DNA of 64,000 nt from Myotis daubentonii (lineage: Eukaryota > Chordata > Mammalia > Chiroptera > Vespertilionidae), in the NCBI RefSeq assembly GCF_963259705.1, contig NC_081841.1, positions 91,897,063 to 91,961,062 of the forward strand, given 5' to 3'. The notes beneath the pieces were generated by a model, which saw nothing but the letters and a program-made list of their open reading frames with translations, did no database searches and had not been told where the DNA came from. This document shows, one piece after another, positions 36,909-48,607 of this stretch. Each line of letters begins with the position of its first letter. Positions within the stretch are counted from its first letter, which is position 1. A program made the position numbers and the translations under genes.

Positions 36909-37102
36909 CAGGGGTCCTCAAACTATGGCCCGCGGGCCACATGCGGCCTGCCGAAAACATTTATCCAGCGCGCTGGGTGTTTTTGCCGCCGCTGTGTGCA
37001 TAGGAATTTGTTCATAGTTTTTTTTTTAAACTATAGTCCGGCCCTCCAACGGTCTGAGGGACAGTGAACTGGCCCCCTGTTTAAAAAGTTTGAGGACCCC
37101 TG
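36909..37102 (+). mobile_element. Non-autonomous hAT element, 194 bp
   Basis: Starts caggggtcctcaaactatgg and ends agtttgaggacccctg; perfect 8-bp duplication ccctgaag (36901-36908, 37103-37110). Inserted in the Helitron, so younger than it. Confidence 0.92.
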
Positions 37103-37111
37103 CCCTGAAGG

Positions 37112-37445
37112 GTGTCCCGGATCAGGGTGGGGGTCCCGCTGGGGTGCCTGGCCAGAATGGGTGAGGGGTTGATGGCTGTTTTCAGGCTGGCCACAGCCCC
37201 TTCAGGGTGGGGGTCCCCACTGGGGTGCCTGGCCAGCCTGGGTGAGGGGTTGATGGGTGTTTGCAGGCTGGTCAAGCCCCGCCCAGTGGGGACCCTCTCC
37301 CCATGGAGGTTTGGCCAGCCTGGGTGAGGGGCTGATGGCTGTTTTCAAGCTGGCAACACCCCCTTTAGGGTGGGGGTCCCCATTGGGGTGCCTGGCCAGT
37401 CTGGGTGAGGGGGCTGAGGGCTGTTTTCAGGCTGGCCAAGCCCCC
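37112..37445. repeat. 80-bp tandem repeat inside a Helitron
   Basis: Four diverged copies of a unit carrying ggtgcctggccag, gggtgagggg and ggctgttttcaggctgg. Confidence 0.85.
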
Positions 37446-37909
37446 CTCGCGACAGAAGCACCCAGCTTCTCCTTTTTTTCTTTTTTTCTTTTTAATTCTG
37501 GGATTTACTTACCTTCTATAATTGAAACTTTGTAGCCTGGAGTGGAGCTCAGAGCTGGCCAGGGCAGGTGGGAGGGAAGCTTGGCTTCCTCCATCGCCAG
37601 GGGCAACCCAAGGCTCCAGCTCTGTGGCCAGGGCCTGCTGAAAGCAGGTATCTGGGGTTGATTTACCTTCTATAATTGAAACTTTGTTGGTTTGAGTGGA
37701 GCTGGCTTCCTCCATCATTGGGGCAACCAAGCCTCCTACTTGCTCCAGCTCCGCGGCTGCCAGCTGCCATCTTGGTTGGGTTAATTTGCATATAGTTGCT
37801 CTGATTGGCTGGTGGGTGTGGCTCAAGGCATAACGAAGGTACAGTCAATTTGCATGTTTGTCTTTTATCAGTGTAGATTTATTTATTTATTTGTTTGTTT
37901 GTTTGTTTG

Positions 37910-38157
37910 TTGTTAATCCTCACCCAAGGATATTTTCCACTGATTTTTAGAGAGAGTGGAAGAGAGGGGGAGAGACAGAGAAAGAGAAAGATCAATGTGA
38001 GAGAGAGACATCGATTGGTTGCCTCCTGCAAAGGCCCTGACTGGGGCCAGGGATCGAGCCTGCAACTGAGGTACATGCCCTTGAGCCAAAATCAAACCTG
38101 AGACCCTTCAGTTCGAGGGCCAATGCTCTATCCACTGAGCAAAACCGGCTAGGGCTG
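37910..38157 (-). repeat. Ves SINE
   Basis: Reverse Ves: 'aatcctcacccaaggatat' to 'gcaaaaccggctagggct', preceded by (GTTT)n (37878-37910). Confidence 0.92.
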
Positions 38158-38159
38158 TA

Positions 38160-39415
38160 ATTAATAATTTACAGCATCTGCCAAAGGTGAATTAATCCTA
38201 CTTATCATGGATGTTTGTTGTTTGTAAATAAATGGATATTTTTGCTTTATATAATTTAGACTTTCATTTTCTTAGCAAGACCTTTTACTCCACAGGTAAT
38301 CTTTCTATCACAGATTCTATATAAGACAAGCTACAGTTATGTTTATTTTAATGAATGATAAAAATAGACCTGGTTGATGTAGTTACTTATAAATTAGAAA
38401 ATCAAAGCTGTCATGGGAAAAACACACAACTGTAAATCATTTCTTTTAAAAGTCATTCAAATTTTGTGAATTTTTGTTTCTTCTGCTACATTTTATGTTG
38501 GATACTATGTCCTTATTTTAAAAATAAGTTGGGGTCAATTACACACTATAAATGATCTGAAGAAACTAAAGAGAAATCAAAGAAAAATTATTAAAGTGAC
38601 TAATGGAATAGAAAATGATTCATATTAAAGAATGTCTAAAGGAATGAAAGCTGTTTTATATAGCAAATAAACAATAACCTAAGGGTCAAGTTCTTTATTG
38701 TCTTCAAGTAATGACAGAATGCTGAACATTTTATCACTCTGGCAACAGAAGCCCAAGCCAAAAGAAAGACTTAAATTCTAACACAAAATAGGATAAAACA
38801 TCAGAGTGAGGTTCCTGGGGGTGGGGGGAGGGGAAGGTCTCTTTCTCTCCTTTCTGGAGATTGTCAGGAAGAGATAAAACAACTTATCTGTCCTGCACAG
38901 TTAGAAAAATGTACCCAGCCAAAAGAAAACGCTAGAATAAGATTGGCTCTCAAAATCCATTACAGATTTGTGATTCTAGAATTGTAGAAGCTAACATTTA
39001 AATTAATAGTTCATAAAACCTGACCTTTGTAAATAATACATATGTCTCTGCCAGAGGTAATTCTTTCCCGAGTAATAAGAATCAAAAACCTTGTCCCAAA
39101 ACATAACTTACAACTTAATGAACATAAGATTTAAAAATCTCTCAACTTTAATCTACATAATTAGAAAGTCAGTAAGCTTTTACATTTTAAAAAACAGATA
39201 TAAGGGACTTCCAGGTAGCTGAAAATAACAGATGTTTAGTTCTGCTTTACCCATATCTCTTTTAAAACAATACAGAAAAGGAGAATAAATAAAGCCACAA
39301 AAAAACCGCATCCTTCACAATGGAAGAGAGAAAATGCTCAAACTTTAAAGGACCTATAAGGAAAAATAGGAAAGTAATTCTAAATCCCAGCAAGAGACTG
39401 CTCATGCTCTAGACT
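38160..39415. other. CEP83 intron, no recognised feature
   Basis: AT-rich; no repeat or coding signal named. Confidence 0.45.
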
Positions 39416-39816
39416 GGAAGTCTTTGTAGTGAGCATGGGCTCCCTTCATGTGAATGGACTTAACTCACCCATTAAAATAAAACGATCTCTAATCTGGCCC
39501 AAAGCAAGACCCAACTATATGCTATACATAAAAGACACATTTAAAAAACAAAGTGATTCAGAAAGACTAATAATCAGAATACAAATTGGCAAATGGAAAC
39601 AATAAGAAATATCAGACAAGGTGGAATTCAAGCAAAAAAAACCCAAAAAAACCCCCCACAAATAAATGACAAAAAGAAAGCACTTTTAAATACTTAAAGC
39701 CACAATTCACCATAAAGATGTAATTGCTCTGATTACTTATATGCCAAATAATAAAGCAATCACCTTTATGAAGCAAAAAAATACAAGATATGAAAGGAAT
39801 CATAGATACAAACACA

Positions 39817-40420
39817 CCCTATCTAATAAAGAGGGAATTGACCCTCATGCTGTCGCAAAGATGGCAGCGCCTACAGCCAATAAAGAGGGAATATGCTAAT
39901 TCACTGCCCTGCCCTCAAAGATGGCAGCACCCACAGCCAATAAGGAGGGAATATGCTAATTTACTGCCCCGCCCTCAAATATGGCAGCGCCCAGAGCCAA
40001 TAAGGAGGGACTATGCTAATTTACTGCCATGCCCTCAAAGATGGCAGCACCCACAGCCACAAGATGGCGGCATCCAGGCCCCTCAGCCCTGCCAGGTGTG
40101 CAGCAAGGCTGGGCCCGCCTGCCTCCAGAGTCCCCCAATCCCCTCAGCCCGCCAGGCACCCAGGGCTGGCCCGAGGCACAGGCAAGCCTCAGATGGTAGC
40201 TGCCCAGCCTCCTAGGGCCAACAGAAGCTCAGGTAACCAGGGTCGGCCGAGGCTTGTGCTGCCGGCAGTGGCAGCAGCAGAGGTGTGATGGGGCATCACC
40301 TTACCCTGATCGCCAGGTCGCCTCCCGCCCCTGAGGGCTCCCAGACTGTGAGAAGGGGCAGGCTGGGCTGAGGGACCCCCCCTCTCCCAGTACATGAATT
40401 TTCATGCACCGAGCCTCTAG
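39817..40420 (+). mobile_element. Non-autonomous Helitron with 60-bp internal repeats
   Basis: Starts (T/C)CCTATCTAATAAAGAGG after an A and ends caccgagcctCTAG followed by T, with 3' palindrome catgaattttcatg. About four copies of a 60-bp unit (39832-40060; 'atgctaatttactgcc', 'aagatggcagc', 'agccaataagg') lie near the 5' end. Confidence 0.9.
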
Positions 40421-40440
40421 TTAATAATAATAATAATAAT
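40421..40440. repeat. (AAT)n microsatellite
   Basis: ttaataataataataataat directly after the Helitron end. Confidence 0.9.
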
Positions 40441-40611
40441 ATTAGGAGACTTCAACAAGAAAAATCAAGTGGACAAAAATAGAAGTACATGGAAGACTTA
40501 AACATCAGTTAATAGGTAAATCATCTGGATGTATATATCAAACTTCATATTCTTATAAATGAGCACTTTCTTTTTAGTCCTTATATAACATTCACAAAAA
40601 TAAATTATGTA

Positions 40612-40713
40612 CAGTAAGTCCTCGGGTTACGTCAGAGATCCGTTCCTACGGCGCGATGTGACGTAACCACGAAACGATGTACGTTGAGTCAGACATAACC
40701 CAAGAACTGTCTG
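40612..40713. mobile_element. 102-bp TA-flanked DNA transposon derivative
   Basis: Starts cagtaagtcctcgggttacg, ends taacccaagaactgtctg, TA on both sides. Internal-deletion relative of the 2535-2856 element. Confidence 0.7.
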
Positions 40714-40967
40714 TATTATGGGACTGAGATGAAGGAGATACAAGACTGGGGACAAAACCAATGAGGTGCCCAAAGTGCAAAACGTAAGAAGTCTCACTCT
40801 AAGGCACCTACAAAGGCAGTGTCAACAGGAAAGAGTGGATGTCTCCTTACTTTTTACCCTGGGCCCCTCACTTGCTTTACCTTAGTCCTAACTATGTCAC
40901 AAAGAAAATGTTATTGTGTTTTATAAAATAGAAATAATAGAAACCATACTCTCTGATCACAATGCAA

Positions 40968-41579
40968 TCCTATCTAATAAGAGAGTAATATGCAAATTGA
41001 CCATCACTCCAACACATAAGATGGCCGCCCCCATGTGGACACAAGATGGCTGGCAGGGGAGGGCAGTTAGGAGAGACCAGGCCTGCAGGGAAGGGCAGTT
41101 AGGGGTGACCAGGCCAGCAGGGGAGGGCAGCTGGGGCAATCGGGCCAGCAGGGGAGCAGTTAGGCATCGACCAGGCTGGCAGGGGAGTGGTTCGGGGATG
41201 ATCAGGCTGGCAGGGGAGTGGTTGCAGGGGTGGGCAAACTTTTTGACTCGAGGGCCACAGTGGGTTCTTAAACTGGACCGGAGGGCCAGAACAAAAGCAT
41301 GGATGGAGTGTTTGTGTGACTAATATAAATTCAAAGTAAACATCATTACATAAAAGGGTATGGTCTTTTTTTTTTTTTTAGTTTTATTCATTTCAAACGG
41401 GCCGGATCTGGCCCGCGGGCCGTAGTTTGCCCACGGCTGGGTTAGGGGGTGATCAGCCTGGCAAGCAGAAGCAGTTAGGGGCAATCGGGCCGGCAGGGGA
41501 GGCAGTTAGGCATTGATCAGGCTGGCAGGGAGTGTGTAGGGGGTGATCAGGCTGGCAAGCAGAAGTGGTTAGGGGCAAT

Positions 41580-41611
<32 letters not shown>

Positions 41612-41783
41612 CAAGTGGTTGGGAGCCACCAGTCCCAGATTGTGAGAGGGATGTCGACTGCCGGTTCAGGGATCGGGCTTAAACGGGCAGTCGGACATCC
41701 CTTGAGGGGTCCCAGATTGGAGAGGGTACAGGCTGGGCTGAGGGACACCCCCCATGCATGAATTTCGTGCACCGAGCCTCTAG
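40968..41783 (+). mobile_element. Non-autonomous Helitron carrying a hAT insertion
   Basis: Starts TCCTATCTAATAAGAGAG after A, ends caccgagcctCTAG, 3' palindrome catgaatttcgtgc. Interior is a diverged tandem array around 'gaccaggctggcagggga' and a (GGCA)n run (about 41581-41613). A hAT element sits at 41225-41439. Confidence 0.9.
41225..41439 (+). mobile_element. Non-autonomous hAT element, 215 bp
   Basis: Sister of the 21698 copy: caggggtgggcaaacttttt to tagtttgcccacggctg. The target duplication is hard to define in the repetitive Helitron interior. Confidence 0.88.
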
Positions 41784-41846
41784 TAAAAGTATAAATTAAA
41801 AAAAATAAAGATAAAAAGGCAAGCTCTCCCACCTGAATATTCAAAA

Positions 41847-42236
41847 ACCTTCTTTATGGACTGAATTGTTTCTCCCCAAGATTCACAAATGGAAGTCTTA
41901 ACTCCCAGTAATTTAGAATGTATTTAGATAGGGCTTTAAAGAGGTAACTAAGGTTAAATGAAGTTATAGGATAGGAACTAATCCACTACGACTGGTGTCC
42001 TTATAAGAAGGAGAGGTACCAGGAATACATGTGCAGAGAAAAAAGGCTATGTGAGGACATAGAAAGAAGGCAACCATCTGTCAGCCAAGGAGAGAGGCCT
42101 CAGGAGAAACCAAATCTACCAACACCTTGATATCTCAGACTTCTAGCCTCCAGAATGGTAAGAAAATAAATTTCTGTTGTTTAAACCACCCAGTCTGTGG
42201 TATTTTGCTATGACAGCCCTAGCAAACTATTAGTTT
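41847..42236 (+). repeat. MaLR-type LTR
   Basis: Order 'tatggactgaattgtttct', 'ctggtgtccttataagaag', 'tatgtgaggacatagaaag', 'cttctagcctccagaatgg', 'aataaatttctgttgttta', 'atgacagccctagcaaact' matches a common placental ERVL-MaLR LTR. Old and degenerate. Confidence 0.65.
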
Positions 42237-42593
42237 CATCTTCTATTAAACAACCGCATCTTCTATTTAAACAACTCTTGGATGAAAAGAAAACACAAAC
42301 TGGTGAGAGAATTTCTAAAAAATAATAATGAAAACACATATTATCTATAGAATACATTTAAAGCAGTGATAAGAATAAGAACTAGACACTTTTACCAATA
42401 AAAATGAAATAATATTAGTTGAATTAAATTTCCAAATCAAAAAAAAATAAAAGAATGAAGTAAACTAAAGAAAGCACAAGAAAAAAAGAAAGAAAAGAAA
42501 AAATAAAGCACAAGATATACATGACATGATCTTAGAAAACTCTAAGAAATCCACAAAGCACCTAGTAATGATGTTAGTAATGATTTAAGGTCT

Positions 42594-43052
42594 AAGATTT
42601 GGAAACACCCTAAGTGCCCATCAGCAGATGAGTGGATTAAAAAAACTGGTATATCTACACAATGGAATACTACACTGTGGTAAAAAAGAAGGAATTCTTA
42701 CCATTTGCAACAGCATGGATGGAACGGGAGAGCATTATGCTAAGTGAAATAAGCCAGTCAGAGAAAGATAAATACCACATGATCTCATTTATGGAATATA
42801 ATGAACAACATAAAGTGATGAACAAAAACAGATCCAAAGACAGGGAAGCATCAATTAGATCGTCAAACCTCAGAGGAAAGGTAGGGAAGGGTGTGGGTAA
42901 GGGGAAGAGATCAACCAAAGAACTTGTATGTATGCATATAAGCCTAACCAATGGACACAGACAACAGGGGGGTGAGGGCATCAGTGGGGGAGGGGGGGGC
43001 AATGGGGGGATAAGGACACATATGTAATACCTTAATCAATAAAGAAAAAAAA
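42594..43052 (+). mobile_element. 5'-truncated L1 (3' end)
   Basis: 'cctaagtgcccatcagcaga', 'cacaatggaatactacac', 'gagagcattatgctaagtg' (end of ORF2), G-rich 3' UTR (42960-43010) and poly(A) about 43043-43060. Confidence 0.9.
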
Positions 43053-43456
43053 TTTTTTTAATTCAACTAATTATATTTCTATATGCCAGCAATAAAAATT
43101 AGAAAGTAAGATTTTAAAAATAACTCCACTTATAATCACATTAAAATGCTTAGAAATAAAATTCAACACAGGACGAACATGACATACATATACAATAAAA
43201 ACTACAAAACTGATGAAAGAAATTAAAAATGACCTAAATAAACAGAGAGATATGCCACAATCATGAATTGGAGAGACTGTTCAATTCAATACTGTTGAGA
43301 ATACAACTCTCCTTAAATTGAGGCAGAGATTCAATGCAATCCCAATCAAAATCTTAAGCCTTTTTGAAAAGATGACAAGTTAATACAGAAATTTATGTGG
43401 AAAGGCAAAGAACCTGGAAGAGTCAAACAATCCTGACAAAAAAGAATAAGGTAGAG

Positions 43457-44226
43457 TGCTGGAGGCTAAGACCAGCTGGTCATAATTATGCAAGAAGTCC
43501 TTCAGAAGGCTGATGGACTTTGGCTTTTAGCAAGGGCTAAAAGCTATGCACCTATTGTTCTGTCAAGACAATGGTGGCTGAATAGCTGAGGGCAATCCCC
43601 TAACCTGATAATCTTTTACTGTTTATCAAACCTTACCTTTGATATGTGTGTTTGCTTTGCTAAAGGGTAATGTGTATTATCCTAAATAATAAAGAGCTAA
43701 TATGCAAATGGTCGTCTCGCCCTGACGCCGGGGCTGGGGGACCTGAGGCTGCACCCCCAGTGCCAGAGCCAGGGGACCTGAGGCCGAGCCCCCACCCTGT
43801 GGGGCTTGACAGGGGTGGGGCGGCCGGGTCTGGGTCTCATGCAATTTCAAGGTGCACACAGGTGGGCGGGGACTTGACTCTGGGTCCCACAGCGCACCCC
43901 AGACTCTGACAGGAGGAAGATTTTCATATACATTTTACTAATTTTCTTTCATCTCTGACACTTCTATTATAGAGAAAGGGCAAATAGCAATATTAAAATA
44001 TTTCCTCTAATTAAGTCCCTTTTAATGTGCATGAATTTCATGCACCAGGTCACTAGTAGTAAATAAAAAGCCTTGGGTCTGGAAATTCAGAGAGCTACTC
44101 CACTAGAGGGAAGTGATATGCCTGGTTACCCATACCTTCCAACTTTATATTTCTTGTCTAGTGTATCTGTTTATGTTGCAGCCCCTTCTCCAGATTCCTG
44201 AACCCTTGCTGCAAAAGACTGCGGCA
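43457..44226 (+). mobile_element. Solo LTR interrupted by a Helitron
   Basis: Starts TGCTGGAGGCTAAG, ends GACTGCGGCA, flanked by the 6-bp duplication gtagag (43451-43456, 44227-44232) inside L1 ORF2. Has aataaaaagcc near 44063. Removing the Helitron (43680-44056) leaves 393 bp. Not related by eye to the two other LTRs in the window. Confidence 0.78.
43680..44056 (+). mobile_element. Non-autonomous Helitron inside the solo LTR
   Basis: Starts TCCTAAATAATAAAGAGC after A and ends caccaggtcaCTAG followed by T; 3' palindrome gcatgaatttcatgc. Confidence 0.9.
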
Positions 44227-44935
44227 GTAGAGGACTTGCGCTACATGAATCAAACTTACCGTAAAGTTAGAGAAGTCAAAACAGCATGATATTGGTGTCA
44301 AGAAAGACATACAGATCAATGACATAGAACAGAGTTCAGAAACAGACACACACTTACACAGTCAAATAATGTTCAACAAAGTTACCAAAATAATTCAATG
44401 GGAGAAAAGACATACATCTACAAATGGTGCTGTAATTTTGTTTTATAATGTCTTTATCAGGTTACATATCAATGTTACTCTTACTCATAAAAAAAAATTA
44501 AGACAGTTTCCTTGATTTACAATGCTCTGGGATACTGGAATTATCTGGTTTTTGAAGTCTGGGTAGAATTCTCCTGTGAAACCATCTAGGCTTGTACCTT
44601 TTTTCTGGGGTAGTTCGTTGATAACTATCTGTTTCCTATATAGAAATCAGCCTATTTAAGTTTCCTATCTCTGTTGGGATTAGTTTTAATAATCTGTATT
44701 TTCATAAGAAATTATTTCTTTCATGTATGTTTTCAAATTTACTTGCATAGAGGTTCACAAAATGGTTGTTTATTTTTTAATTTCACTGTTTCAGTGCTTA
44801 CTTTTCCTTGGTCATTTCTTATTTTGTGTATGTGCTTTATTCCCTCAATTACAGTTGATAGTCAATATTATATTAGTTTCAGGTATAGAGTACAGTGGTT
44901 AGACAATTATATAACTTATGAAGAGATCTCCCCGA

Positions 44936-45840
44936 GTAAGTAATACATACAGTATTAACAAATAGAATACACTACCACCTACACAAACAAAGATCAAGAG
45001 GACTTTATTCCAGAAATGATGGGTGATTCAAGATTAGGAAAGCCATTAAGAGAGCAAAGGGACAAAAAATTATCTCCAGAGATTCTAAAAACCTTTGACA
45101 ATTTAAAATATCATGGCTGATTAAAAAAAAAATCAGGGAAATAAAAATTGATGGATACCTCCTTAAATTATAAAATAGACATTCCTTAATCCTAAACCTG
45201 GCTTCTTAATGAAAATACAGGAGAGACATTTCCACTATGATCAGGAACAAGGCAAGGATGCCCACTATCCTCAAGACTATTCAATACTGTATTGGAGGTG
45301 CTTCCCAGTGCAAACAGATAAATCAGTTACAGGCATAATAATTGGTAAGAGGTCATCTGTATTTGTAGATATGATAGTATGCCTGAGAAATACTAGGTAA
45401 TTCATAATAAAACTAACTCAAAGATAAGACTTGAGTAAGTTAGCAAGATATAAAATCAACATGTAAGTGTTGATAGGCTTCATAAACAAACAATAACGAG
45501 CTAGAGAACAAAATGGGGAAAAACATTTATAAAAGCAACAAAGAAGATTAAGTATTTGGGAATAAAAAAGAAATGTGTCAAAACTACATAAAGTTTTAGA
45601 ACTCTTCGGAAGAACACAATAAATTTCAACTAACTGAAATAAATTTGCTCTTGGCTAGGACAATTAAACATCATGAAGATGTCAGTTCTCCCTAGATTAG
45701 ATTAAATATTTAAAGGAATCCCAATAAAAATACCACCAAACCATTTTATGGAGCTAGACAATGATATTGAAGTTTATATGGAAAAACAAACAAAAAAGAT
45801 TAGTCAATAAACTACTATAAGAAGAAAAACAAAAGAGACT
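44936..45840 (+). repeat. L1 ORF2 fragment (reverse transcriptase part)
   Basis: Decayed RT-domain sequence: 'caagaggactttattccag', 'ggcaaggatgcccactatcc', 'gatatgatagtatgcctg', 'atgaagatgtcagttctcc'. The same L1 resumes at about 48912-48962 ('cattaaaacatactataaag') after the HAL1 insertion. Confidence 0.75.
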
Positions 45841-46911
45841 GATGAAGATGGCGGCATAGGTAAACACCAGAAATTGCTGCCTCGCACAACCACCTCAAAA
45901 ATACAACTAAAAGACAAAACAGACACAATCCAGAACCACAGGAAGGCTGTCTAAGTGGAAATTCTACAAGTAGAAGGAAAGAGAAAAGCACACTGAGACT
46001 CAGAGGAGCTACGGAAGTAAAGTGCAGAGGTTCAGAGGTGCATACGGAAAGGGCTGGCAATTGAAGACACGGTTGTCTTTTTCAATCAGGAGGGAATCTC
46101 AAGCTCCCGACTGCTCTGAACTCCAGTTCCGGGCAAGTCTCTGGGGACCCAGACTCATACGGAGAGAAACTGGACTGTCTGGCATAGGGTGGAACTCTAG
46201 GGCGGCCTTCTCTCAGAGGTGATTACAGCGAATAGCAAGGACACTGAGACTTGGGGCCTCTTAGGGAAGGACTGAGGATCAGCCATAGCTGTTTGCTCCA
46301 CACTGTTGATTCCCAGAGACCCAGCCCCACCAAAGCTGTGCATAAAGGCTTTTAGATATGAATGACCTGACCCTTTGCAATCTAAAATTACCTAACTGCA
46401 GCTGGGTCAGAGAGACCCAGAACATCCCAAAGATGGCCCAAAGCCCCACAGCAGCTTGCACTGTTTCACAGCTGGGCCTCATCTAGGCACCTCCAAACCC
46501 CAAACAAAGAAGAGGAATCTGCAGATCTCTCCATAGCTCCTGCGGGGAAGCCTCAGGCAGAGGCTAAATTAGCACCTCCTTAGAGATCCAAGAGCCAGTG
46601 TACCCAGTGGTCAGAGTGGGACCATTCGGATTACAACTCCTCAGATCCATAAGGGACACACTCAGGGGGCAGACTCAGTGAGCACCAAAGCCCCACTGAA
46701 GCAAGTCTTGCCCCAGAAGTGTGTCTCCAGCACAGAAGTTCTCCCACTGCAGACACAGCTGATTCTCACAGCCAATTGGCCTGGAGATCAATTCCTCCCA
46801 GTGATAACTACAATAATCAAGGCTTAACTACCACAAGGCTACAGCAAGACTGTGCACAAAGCCCACAAAGGGGTGCACCAAGAGTGTCCACCTCAGGTAA
46901 TTGGGTAGGCT

Positions 46912-47661
46912 TGCCGGGAGCCGGTCCATGCTTGCTGTTTCAAGGGACCTGGCATATATGGCATACTGTTCTTAATATGTTTGCTCACCTTCTTGGCACT
47001 ATGTGTTTTAACCAAGGTCTCTGAGAAAGGTTGTTTCCCCAGGTAGGGATTTTCCCCTGAAGTTAGGGAGGGAATAAAACCCCTCAACTAAGTGCCAGGC
47101 GGGTAATTAATCACTTTAACTACGAACAATCATGCTTAAGCTACATAATCTTTACTCCCTGGAATGGAGATAAGAAATGCCCTAACCTTTGGAATAGAGA
47201 TTGATGGGATTGAATCAACTGGTATAAATACAGATGTAACAAGACAGAAAGAGACAGAGCTTAGAAGAGAATTCAGAAGACAGAACTAAGAAGAGAGAAC
47301 CTACAGACAGAACCTACACAGAACCTATAGACAGAAGAACTTCGCTGGAGAGAACATGGCAAAAGATCCTGGACTGAACCTGACTACAGAAATTGGCAAG
47401 AGAACCTGACTAGAACCTGGTGAATGAACCTGGCTGGAGAACCTGGACAGAACCTGGCTGGAGAACCTAGCGAGGGAACATGGCTACAGAACCTCACTGG
47501 AGATCCGAAGCAGAACCTCTCTGGAGATCCAGACCAGAACTTGGCTGGAGATCCTGGCTAGGCTGCTGATCAACTGAACACTGTCTCTGTGTCCTTCCTT
47601 CTTCGCCGACTCCGTTTACACCTTTGGGGACCCCTGGACCTGCTGGGGTTGGACCCCGGCA
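46912..47661 (+). mobile_element. Solo LTR (6-bp target duplication), long variant
   Basis: Starts TGCCGGGAGCCGG, ends GACCCCGGCA; perfect duplication taggct (46906-46911, 47662-47667). Homologous to 22898-23493 but carries an expanded array of 'agaacctgg'-type units (about 47250-47520) and lacks that copy's 61-bp duplication. Confidence 0.92.
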
Positions 47662-47734
47662 TAGGCTGAGCCACTGGGCCCTATAGGACACCTAGCACAG
47701 AAAGCCACTCTATCAACACAGGGAAGCATAAAAA

Positions 47735-48607
47735 ATGTGGAGACAAAGAAACAGGCCACAAATGACAGAAATGGAGGAAAGCAAACGACTGGATATAGAG
47801 TTCAAAACCACGGTTATAAGGTTACTCAAGAATCTTCTAGAAACTGCCAATAAATTTAGTGAGACCCTCCATAAATCTAGTGAGACCCTCGAGGATATGA
47901 AAAAGGACCAACTAGAAATTAAGCATTCACTGACTGAAATAAAGAATATTATACACACTCCCAACAGCAGACTAGAGGATCCCAAGAATCAAGTCAAAGA
48001 TTTGAAACATGAGAAAGTAAAAAACACCCATCCTGAAAAACAAAAAGAAAAAAGAATCCAAAAATATGAAGATAGTGTAAGGAGCCTCTGGGACAACTTC
48101 AAGCATACCAACATCTGAATTATGGGGGTGCCAGAAGAAGAGAGAGAGAGAGAGCAAGATATTGAAAACCTATTTGAAGAAATAATGACAGGAAACTTCC
48201 CCTACCTGGTGAAAGAAATAGACTTACAAGTCCAGGAAGTGCAGAGAACCCCAAACAGAAGGAATCCAAAGAGGACCACACCAAGACACATTATAATTAA
48301 AATGCCAAGAGAAAAAGACAAAGAGAGAATCTTAAAAGCAGCAAGAGAAAAAAAGTCAGTTACCTACAAGGGAGTAACCATAGGACTATCAGCTGATTTC
48401 TCAATAGAAACTATGCAGGCCAGAAGGAAGTGGCAAGAAATATTCAAAGTGATGAATAACAAGAACCTACAACCTAGATTACTTTATCTAGCAAAGCTAT
48501 CATTCAGAATTGAAGGTCAGATAAAGAGCTTCACAGATAAGAAAAAGCTAAAGGAGTTCATCGCCACCAAACCAGTATTATATGAAATGTTGAAAGGTAT
48601 CCTTTAA
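47735..48607 (+). pseudogene. HAL1 ORF1, one premature stop
   Basis: Same protein as 33495-34343. In-frame TGA at 48116-48118 where the intact copy has AGA (Arg in NIRIIGVPE). The frame resumes through EEREREQDIENLFEE, with two extra residues from a GAGA expansion, to LYEMLKGIL and TAA. Otherwise intact. Confidence 0.9.

Larger units (their letters stand above)
36864..37877 (-). mobile_element. Non-autonomous Helitron, upstream member of a tandem pair
   Basis: Minus strand: starts TCTACACTGATAAAAGAC at 37877 (preceded by A) and ends ccaggcctCTA at 36864, where the final G of CTAG is missing. Contains a hAT insertion (36909-37102), about four tandem copies of an 80-bp GC-rich unit (about 37112-37445) and a duplicated 'ttaccttctataattgaaac' segment (37509 and 37665). 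No transposase. Confidence 0.88.
39420..44935 (+). repeat. Ancient L1, broken into pieces by later insertions
   Basis: L1 ORF2 blocks in order: endonuclease (39440-39560, 'catgtgaatggacttaactc', 'caagacccaactatatgct'; 40440-40500, 'ggagacttcaacaag'; 40920-40967, 'ctctgatcacaatgcaat'), then reverse transcriptase end (43300-43456, 'gattcaatgcaatcccaatc', and 44227-44300, 'gtcaaaacagcatgatattg'). A reverse-strand L1 piece is at about 44440-44640. Helitrons, a MaLR LTR, a younger L1 tail and a solo LTR lie between the pieces. Non-coding. Confidence 0.65.

Noticed and set aside
41581..41613. Short regular GGCA repeats considered as a CRISPR-like or protein-binding array
   Set aside because: Simple tetranucleotide slippage inside a Helitron; CRISPR does not apply to nuclear mammalian DNA.
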